Below, piece by piece: positions 22,411 to 27,833 of a stretch of 27,833 nucleotides of DNA (positions are counted from its first letter, which is position 1; the number at the start of each line of letters is the position of its first letter). The DNA is from an uncultured Lachnoanaerobaculum sp. (lineage in GTDB: Bacteria > Bacillota > Clostridia > Lachnospirales > Lachnospiraceae): NCBI GenBank assembly GCA_937925515.1, contig CALALP010000067.1:1-27833 (forward strand). Reading direction: 5' to 3'. Made by a program: the position numbers and the translations under genes. The notes under the pieces were generated by a model. That model did no database searches. It saw only the letters and a list, made by a program, of their open reading frames with translations, and had not been told where the DNA came from.

Positions 22411-23937
22411 ATGGATAATGAATCGGTGGTTATTGCAATGAAAGACATTGTAAAAAAATTTGGAAACTTTGTTGCAAATGATCATATAAACCTGACTTTA
22501 TATAAGGGCGAGGTTCATGCAATTTTAGGAGAAAATGGTGCAGGAAAAAGTACCCTTATGAATGTTCTCTATGGACTCTATAAGCCTACTGAGGGGCATA
22601 TAGAGGTAAATGGAGAAAAAGTGGAATTTCATGGTCCAAAAGATGCTATAAATCATGGAATAGGTATGGTACATCAACATTTTATGTTAATACAACCTTT
22701 TACAGTTACTGAAAATATAATTTTGGGAGTAGAACCTATAAAAGGAATAACAGTTGATAAAAAACTTGCAAGACAAAAAATAGTTGAATTATCAAATAAA
22801 TATGGAATGAAAGTTGATCCTGACGCTAAGATTGAGGACATTTCTGTTGGAATGCAGCAAAGAGTTGAGATACTTAAAGTGCTTTATAGAGGTGCAAATG
22901 TTCTTATTTTAGATGAGCCAACTGCCTCACTTACTCCACAAGAGATTGAGGAACTAATGGTCATTATACAAAATCTTACCAAAGCAGGCAAAAGTATAAT
23001 TCTTATAACACATAAACTAAAAGAAATTAAGGAATGTGCAGATAGCTGTACCATAATAAGACAGGGAAAATATATTGATACTGTTAATGTAAAAGATATA
23101 AATGAAAATGAACTTGCAGCTATGATGGTAGGTAGAGATGTAAATTTCAAAGTCTTTAAAAAAGAAATGGAGGCAGGAGAAATTACTCTCGAAGTAAAGG
23201 ACTTACATGCCAAGGATTATAGAGGAGTAGAAGTTCTTAAAGGTCTTAGTTTAAATGTAAGAAAGGGCGAAATTGTAGGACTTGCAGGAGTAGACGGCAA
23301 CGGTCAAACAGAGCTTGTAGAGATTTTAACAGGACTTAAAAAGGCAGACTCAGGAAGTGTAAGTATAAAGGGAAAAGACGGTTTTAATAAAACTCCGAAA
23401 GAACTTTTTACACTTGGAGTAAGTAGTATTCCTGCTGATAGACAAAAACATGGACTTGTACTTGATTTTTCAATAGAAGATAACTTGATAGTACAGCATT
23501 TTGAGGAAAAACCATTTTCAGAAAATGGAATCTTAAAAAGAGATGAAATAAGGAAAAATGCTACAAAATTAATGGAAGATTTTGATGTTCGTCCCAGAAA
23601 TACAGAAAGTAAACCTGCTAAAACTTTATCAGGTGGTAATCAACAAAAGGTTATTATTGCAAGAGAAGTTACAAATGATAAGGACCTTTTAATAGCAGTA
23701 AATCCTACAAGAGGTCTTGATGTAGGTGCGATTGAATTTGTACACAAATATATTGTAGAACAGCGTAATAAAAATAGAGCTGTACTTTTGGTATCTTTTG
23801 AGCTAGATGAGATTATGAGCTTATCAGATAGAATTGAAGTTATTTTTGACGGCAACATTTCAGGAAGTGTCAATGGAAAGGACGCTGATGAAAAGCAACT
23901 TGGATTTATGATGGCAGGGGGAAAGTACAATGAATAG
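22411..23937 (+). CDS. Nucleoside ABC transporter ATP-binding protein (two ABC domains)
   Basis: Fused tandem ATPase of a nucleoside importer of the YufO/NupO/RnsA type, 508 aa. Domain 1 has Walker A GENGAGKST (40-48), signature VGMQQRVEI and Walker B LILDEPTASL, with His in THKLKE. Domain 2 (from about 255) has a degenerate Walker A, GVDGNGQTE, lacking the Lys, with signature LSGGNQQKV and NPTRGLD in place of DEPTxGLD. This degeneracy is the rule for the second half in RbsA-like transporters, so it is not damage. A GGGGG site precedes the ATG. Its last codons overlap the next permease by 8 bp. Confidence 0.92.
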   Translation: MDNESVVIAMKDIVKKFGNFVANDHINLTLYKGEVHAILGENGAGKSTLMNVLYGLYKPTEGHIEVNGEKVEFHGPKDAINHGIGMVHQHFMLIQPFTVTENIILGVEPIKGITVDKKLARQKIVELSNKYGMKVDPDAKIEDISVGMQQRVEILKVLYRGANVLILDEPTASLTPQEIEELMVIIQNLTKAGKSIILITHKLKEIKECADSCTIIRQGKYIDTVNVKDINENELAAMMVGRDVNFKVFKKEMEAGEITLEVKDLHAKDYRGVEVLKGLSLNVRKGEIVGLAGVDGNGQTELVEILTGLKKADSGSVSIKGKDGFNKTPKELFTLGVSSIPADRQKHGLVLDFSIEDNLIVQHFEEKPFSENGILKRDEIRKNATKLMEDFDVRPRNTESKPAKTLSGGNQQKVIIAREVTNDKDLLIAVNPTRGLDVGAIEFVHKYIVEQRNKNRAVLLVSFELDEIMSLSDRIEVIFDGNISGSVNGKDADEKQLGFMMAGGKYNE

Positions 23938-25006
23938 TACAAATGAAAAAAGTTCTATTTTAGATAGTACAGTTCTATATACTTTTATAGCAATTATTGT
24001 TGGCTTTATAGTGGGAGCAATATTTTTACTTATAGCCAAAATAAGCCCAATAGCAGCTTATGCAAGGCTTATTGAGAGTATAATAGGAAGACCTAAATAT
24101 TTAGTGTGGACTCTTATTTATGCAAGTCCTTTGATACTTACAGGTCTTAGTGTAGCATTTTCTTTTAGAACAGGTGTATTTAACATAGGAGCTGAGGGAC
24201 AGTTTGTAATTGGAACACTTGCAGCTTGTATGGTAGGAGTTTTAGTAAAACTTCCACCTGTAATACATGCAATAGTTTGTATGCTTGTAGCAGCAATGGC
24301 AGGTTGTATATGGTCTTTGATAGTAGGCATTCTCAAAGTGAAAAGAGGAATACATGAAGTGCTTTCTTTTATAATGTTTAACTGGATTGCATTTTATCTT
24401 TCAAACTACATGGTAAATACCAATGCACTTCACAAAGAGGGTGGTGGAGAGGCTACCAAAGATGTACTTGAATCTGCAAGAATACTTTTTCCTGAGGGCT
24501 TAAGACATTCTCTCGATATAAAAGCTGCTAATTTCGGTATAATTATAGCAGTAATAGTAGCAATAGGAATTTGGGTTTTAATTGAAAAAACAACTTTGGG
24601 ATACAAACTAAAAGCAGTCGGTTTTAATAGTAGTGCGGCAAAATTTGCAGGAATAGATTCAGATAAATCAGTTCTTATGGCACTTGGTATTTCAGGCATG
24701 CTTGCAGGACTTGGTGGAGCAGTTCAGTTACTTGGAATGTCAGGTAGAATAAGTCAGTTTGCAGGACAAGAGGGATTTGGATTTCAGGGAATAACAGTTG
24801 CATTAATAGGTGCATCGAATCCAATAGGCTGTATTTTTGCAGGCATTTTCTATGGTGCTATGAAATATGGTGGTTCAAAATTAAGTATGGTGCATGCACC
24901 TGCAGAAGTTGTAGATATAGTTATGGGTTGTGTAATACTTGTAATAGCTATATCACATGTATTTAAATTTATGCTTAAAAATATTGCAAAGAAAAAGGAG
25001 GCATAA
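23930..25006 (+). CDS. Nucleoside ABC transporter permease, subunit 1
   Basis: Membrane subunit of the importer, 358 aa, of the branched-chain amino acid/ribose permease superfamily (BPD_transp_2), YufP/NupP type. After a short N-terminal tail there are about eight to ten hydrophobic segments. Family motifs are PLILTGLSVAFSFRTGVFNIGAEGQ and, near the end, GFGFQGITVALIGASNPIG. It starts inside the ATPase gene (8-bp overlap), so expression is coupled, with a GGGGGAAAG site before the ATG. It works as a heterodimer with the next product. Confidence 0.92.
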   Translation: MNSTNEKSSILDSTVLYTFIAIIVGFIVGAIFLLIAKISPIAAYARLIESIIGRPKYLVWTLIYASPLILTGLSVAFSFRTGVFNIGAEGQFVIGTLAACMVGVLVKLPPVIHAIVCMLVAAMAGCIWSLIVGILKVKRGIHEVLSFIMFNWIAFYLSNYMVNTNALHKEGGGEATKDVLESARILFPEGLRHSLDIKAANFGIIIAVIVAIGIWVLIEKTTLGYKLKAVGFNSSAAKFAGIDSDKSVLMALGISGMLAGLGGAVQLLGMSGRISQFAGQEGFGFQGITVALIGASNPIGCIFAGIFYGAMKYGGSKLSMVHAPAEVVDIVMGCVILVIAISHVFKFMLKNIAKKKEA

Positions 25007-25007
25007 A

Positions 25008-25943
25008 ATGTCAGAACTAATAAAAAATCTAGGATTATTAATAAATGCTACACTGATAGCAACACCTCCATTACTCTTTGCGGCACTTGGCTCTTGCTTT
25101 TCAGAACGAAGTGGAGTTATAAACATTGGAATTGAGGGAATGATGACAATAGGTGCTTTTATAGGTGCTATGGTTGGTCATTTTAGTGGAAATGGTTGGA
25201 TTGCATTTTTATGTGGAGGGCTAGCAGGTGCATTTTTCGGTCTTATTCATTCAATAGTATGTGTATCTTTTAATGCTGACCAAACTATTGCAGGAACTGC
25301 AATCAATTTTATAGGTCCGGGACTTGCTATATTCTTATGTAAGGCAATCTTTGATGCGTCCTCAGATACACCTGCACTAAGTCAGTCTGCTAAGTTACCT
25401 AAGCTTTTTGACGGAGTATTTCCTGCAGGTTCATTTTTAAGCAATGTTTTAAGTGTTTATTCAGTAGCTTATGTAGCATTTATACTTGCATTTGTATGTT
25501 GGTTTGTATTTTATAAAACTAGATTCGGTGTACATTTAAGAGCAGTTGGAGAGCATCCTGAGGCTTGTGAATCACTTGGAATTGATGTTTATAAGGTAAG
25601 ATATATTTGTGTTATACTATCAGGATTTTTGGCAGGACTTGGTGGAGCATTTGTAACTCTTGCTACAATTAATCAGTTTAGACCAAGCGTTATTGTAGGA
25701 CAGGGATTTATTGCGATTGCGGCAGTCATTTTCGGTAAGTTTTCACCTCAAGGAGCAACAAAGGCTTGTTTACTTTTTGGACTTTGTAGTGGAATAAAGG
25801 CACTTGCAAGTATGGGAAATACTGTTTCCCCTAACCTTATATCAATGATTCCATATATAGTAACAATTATAGCACTTATATTATTTGTAGGAAAAGCAAA
25901 TGCACCTGCCGCAAACGGAAAACCATTTGTAAGGTCAAAATAA
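25008..25943 (+). CDS. Nucleoside ABC transporter permease, subunit 2
   Basis: Second membrane subunit, 311 aa, YufQ/NupQ type. It shows TPPLLFAALGSCFSERSGVINIGIEG near the N-terminus, AVGEHPEACESLGIDVYKVRYI as the cytoplasmic coupling loop and GQGFIAIAAVIFGKFSPQGA near the C-terminus. The ATG at 25008 follows AAAGGAGG by 6 nt and starts one base after the upstream stop. A longer frame from 24957 overlaps the first permease and is rejected. The gene completes the importer whose binding protein is probably the lipoprotein at 18462-19598. Confidence 0.92.
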   Translation: MSELIKNLGLLINATLIATPPLLFAALGSCFSERSGVINIGIEGMMTIGAFIGAMVGHFSGNGWIAFLCGGLAGAFFGLIHSIVCVSFNADQTIAGTAINFIGPGLAIFLCKAIFDASSDTPALSQSAKLPKLFDGVFPAGSFLSNVLSVYSVAYVAFILAFVCWFVFYKTRFGVHLRAVGEHPEACESLGIDVYKVRYICVILSGFLAGLGGAFVTLATINQFRPSVIVGQGFIAIAAVIFGKFSPQGATKACLLFGLCSGIKALASMGNTVSPNLISMIPYIVTIIALILFVGKANAPAANGKPFVRSK

Positions 25944-25996
25944 AAGAATAATAAATAATTATTTCATAACAACTTAACATGTATCTAGGAAAAAAT

Positions 25997-26440
25997 ATGG
26001 AAGAAAAAATAATAAAAGTACTTATAAATAAGGCTCTTGAGGCTAGAAAAAAAGCTTACACACCTTATTCACATTTTAATGTAGGAGCTGCAATTCTAGG
26101 AACTAATGACAAAATTTATACAGGTTGTAATATTGAAAATGCAGCCTACACTCCGTCAAATTGTGCCGAAAGAACAGCCATATTTAAGGCAGTAAGCGAG
26201 GGAGTTACAAGTTTTAAAGCTATTGCAGTTGTAGGTGGCAAAAAAGAAAGTAAAAAACTTGACATTGTAAGCCCATGTGGAGTATGCAGACAAGTCATGA
26301 TGGAATTTTGCAGTCCGAAGACATTTGAAATAATACTTGCAGCAGATGAAGAAAATTATAAAATTTTTAAATTAGATGAGATATTACCTATGGGCTTTGG
26401 AGCAAAAGATTTAGAAAGTGAGGAAGCTTATGGGAAATAG
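25997..26440 (+). CDS. cdd: Cytidine deaminase
   Basis: Hydrolytically deaminates cytidine and deoxycytidine to uridine and deoxyuridine in the cytoplasm. The 147-aa product is of the small homotetrameric type, with zinc ligands Cys56 (NCAER), Cys94 and Cys97 (PCGVCRQ) and catalytic Glu58. YTPYSHFNVGAAI and GCNIENAAYTPSNCAERTA are family hallmarks. The ATG at 25997 is chosen because AGGA (25987-25990) lies 6 nt before it, while the ATG at 25979 has no site. It follows the permease by 53 bp and overlaps deoB by 11 bp. The product feeds uridine phosphorylase encoded at 17572. Confidence 0.95.
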   Translation: MEEKIIKVLINKALEARKKAYTPYSHFNVGAAILGTNDKIYTGCNIENAAYTPSNCAERTAIFKAVSEGVTSFKAIAVVGGKKESKKLDIVSPCGVCRQVMMEFCSPKTFEIILAADEENYKIFKLDEILPMGFGAKDLESEEAYGK

Positions 26441-27626
26441 GTTTAAAAGAATTTTTGTAATAGTTATTGATTCTTTAGGAATTGGGTATATGAAAGACGC
26501 TGATAAATTTGATGATGTAGGAGCAGATACTCTCTTACATATATCTGAAAGCGTAGATAAGTTTGACATTCCCAACTTAAGAAAACTTGGAATGGCAAAT
26601 TTAAAACCTATAAAACATGTAGAACCAATAGACAGACCTTTGGGATATTTTTTTAAAATGAATGAAACAAGCAATGGCAAGGACACTATGACCGGACATT
26701 GGGAAATAATGGGAATTAATACAAGAAAACCTTTTATAACATTTACAGAAACAGGCTTTCCAAAGGAACTCTTAGATGAACTTTCTAAAAGGTGTGATAA
26801 TAGAAAAATAATAGGTAATAAATCAGCCTCAGGAACAGAGATATTAAAGGAACTTGGAGAAGAAGAAATAGCTACAAACTCACTTATAGTTTATACTTCT
26901 GCCGACTCAGTACTTCAGATATGTGGAAATGAAGAAACAATGGGACTTGACAATTTATATAGATATTGTGAGATTGCAAGAGAACTTACATTAAAAGATG
27001 AATGGAGAGTTGGAAGAGTCATAGCAAGACCTTATACAGGAAAGACCAAAGATGAATTTGTGCGTACCTCAAATAGACATGACTATGCATTAAAACCAAC
27101 AAATAAAACAGCTCTCGATACATTAAAAGAAAACAGTTATGATGTTATCTCAGTCGGCAAAATATATGATATATTTGACGGAGAGGGCATAACGGAGAAA
27201 AATAAATCAAAGTCAAGTGTGCATGGTATGGAACAGACCATTGAAATAGCTGATAGAGATTTTGAGGGGCTTTGCTTTGTAAATCTAGTAGATTTTGATG
27301 CACTTTGGGGACATAGAAGAGACCCTATTGGTTATGCAAATGAGATTGAAAAGTTTGATGTAAACTTAGGAAAGCTCTTAGAAAAACTAAGAGAAGATGA
27401 TTTGCTTATAATTACAGCAGACCATGGAAATGACCCTACCTATAAAGGAACTGACCACACTAGAGAAAAAGTACCATTTATAGCATATTCTAAGTCATTC
27501 AAAGGTTTTGGAGAACTTGAGGAAACAGATACCTATGCTACAATAGGTGCAACAGTGGTAGATAATTTCGGACTTAAAATGCCGGAGGGAACTATTGGAA
27601 AATCGGTACTGGATAAGTTGAAGTAA
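26430..27626 (+). CDS. deoB: Phosphopentomutase
   Basis: Interconverts ribose or deoxyribose 1-phosphate and the 5-phosphate, linking nucleoside breakdown to central carbon metabolism. The 398-aa alkaline-phosphatase-superfamily enzyme has the metal ligand Asp14 (VIDSLGIG), the phosphorylated Thr86 in DTMTGHWE, VDFDALWGHRRDP, TADHGNDPT and GTDHTRE, matching the two-manganese site of the family. GAGGAAG lies just before the ATG at 26430, preferred to the GTG at 26418. The 11-bp overlap with cdd indicates coupling. It is the last recognised gene in the window; deoC or a purine phosphorylase is not seen. Confidence 0.95.
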   Translation: MGNRFKRIFVIVIDSLGIGYMKDADKFDDVGADTLLHISESVDKFDIPNLRKLGMANLKPIKHVEPIDRPLGYFFKMNETSNGKDTMTGHWEIMGINTRKPFITFTETGFPKELLDELSKRCDNRKIIGNKSASGTEILKELGEEEIATNSLIVYTSADSVLQICGNEETMGLDNLYRYCEIARELTLKDEWRVGRVIARPYTGKTKDEFVRTSNRHDYALKPTNKTALDTLKENSYDVISVGKIYDIFDGEGITEKNKSKSSVHGMEQTIEIADRDFEGLCFVNLVDFDALWGHRRDPIGYANEIEKFDVNLGKLLEKLREDDLLIITADHGNDPTYKGTDHTREKVPFIAYSKSFKGFGELEETDTYATIGATVVDNFGLKMPEGTIGKSVLDKLK

Positions 27627-27652
27627 GTGCGAATTGGTGTTAAATGTATTAT

Positions 27653-27691
27653 TGGGGGATTTTCCTCGCCGTCGGCGAGGAAAATCCCCCA
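27653..27691. repeat. 39-bp perfect palindrome downstream of deoB
   Basis: TGGGGGATTTTCCTCGCCG (27653-27671) and its exact reverse complement (27673-27691) are separated by a single T. As RNA it gives a hairpin of about 18 bp with a tight loop. It lies 26 bp after deoB and has no T run, so it is more likely a 3'-end structure or repeat arm than a classic terminator. The remaining bases to 27833 hold no gene. GGACA...TGTCC at 27731-27745 and TATAAT at 27757-27762 may belong to the promoter of a gene beyond the window. Confidence 0.8.
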
Positions 27692-27833
27692 TAACTATGT
27701 AAACAAAAAAATATAAAAAATATTTTACATGGACATAATCTGTCCGCCCACATTGCTATAATTGTAAATATAAAGGTAAGGGAATCAAAAATACAATGAT
27801 TTTATAATATTATCTTGTGAAAAACTTATTAAA

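Noticed and set aside
23160..23700. Damaged second ATPase domain (no Walker A lysine)
   Set aside because: This degeneracy is normal for the C-terminal half of fused sugar/nucleoside ABC ATPases.
24957..25007. 17-residue extension of the second nucleoside permease
   Set aside because: It lies within the first permease in another frame; AAAGGAGG points to the ATG at 25008.

Overview
The window is chromosomal DNA of an AT-rich (about one third G+C by eye), low-GC, anaerobic Gram-positive bacterium, most likely a Clostridia member and plausibly a Lachnospiraceae. The signs are strong GGAGG-type ribosome binding sites, an L27 with a cleavable N-terminal extension beside its protease Prp, lipoproteins with Glu/Thr/Lys-rich linkers, and an oxygen-sensitive glycyl-radical enzyme. 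The genus cannot be fixed from this sequence alone.

Region 1 (1-3060) is translation machinery: the 3' end of a 23S rRNA with no 5S after it, tRNA-Asp and tRNA-Leu(UAA), then the infC-rpmI-rplT operon. infC has a long leader containing a terminator and starts at an AUU codon. A convergent short-chain dehydrogenase and a divergent tRNA-Leu(CAG) follow. Region 2 (3141-6738) is a compact rhaA-rhaD-rhaB operon taking L-rhamnose to dihydroxyacetone phosphate and lactaldehyde. Region 3 (7048-11184) is an iron-siderophore ABC importer of one lipoprotein, two FecCD permeases and one ATPase, behind a strong promoter overlapped by TTGTACAA palindromes.

Region 4 (11203-15504) is a growth and ribosome-assembly run: rplU-prp-rpmA, a terminator, then obgE-yhbY-nadD-yqeK-rsfS. 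Convergent to it lie aroA and a COG2426 membrane protein (15541-17314).

Region 5 (17572-27626) is a nucleoside salvage block, all on the + strand: uridine phosphorylase, a BMP-type nucleoside-binding lipoprotein, the YjjI glycyl-radical enzyme with its YjjW activase, the nucleoside ABC ATPase and two permeases, cytidine deaminase and phosphopentomutase. Together the recognised genes import nucleosides, deaminate cytidine, release uracil and turn (deoxy)ribose-1-phosphate into the 5-phosphate. The uncharacterised YjjI/YjjW pair lies between the transporter's binding protein and its membrane parts, so a role in nucleoside or pentose-phosphate metabolism is the best contextual guess.

A structured intergenic repeat of about 150 bp is the most distinctive non-coding signal. 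It has terminal inverted repeats, a 17-18 bp perfect hairpin and a second imperfect hairpin. It occurs after rhaB (6755-6906) and after bmp (19656-19806), with an extra right half at 19843-19921. Compensatory base changes in the long hairpin indicate that the structure is conserved. No transposase, CRISPR array, prophage or clear pseudogene was seen.
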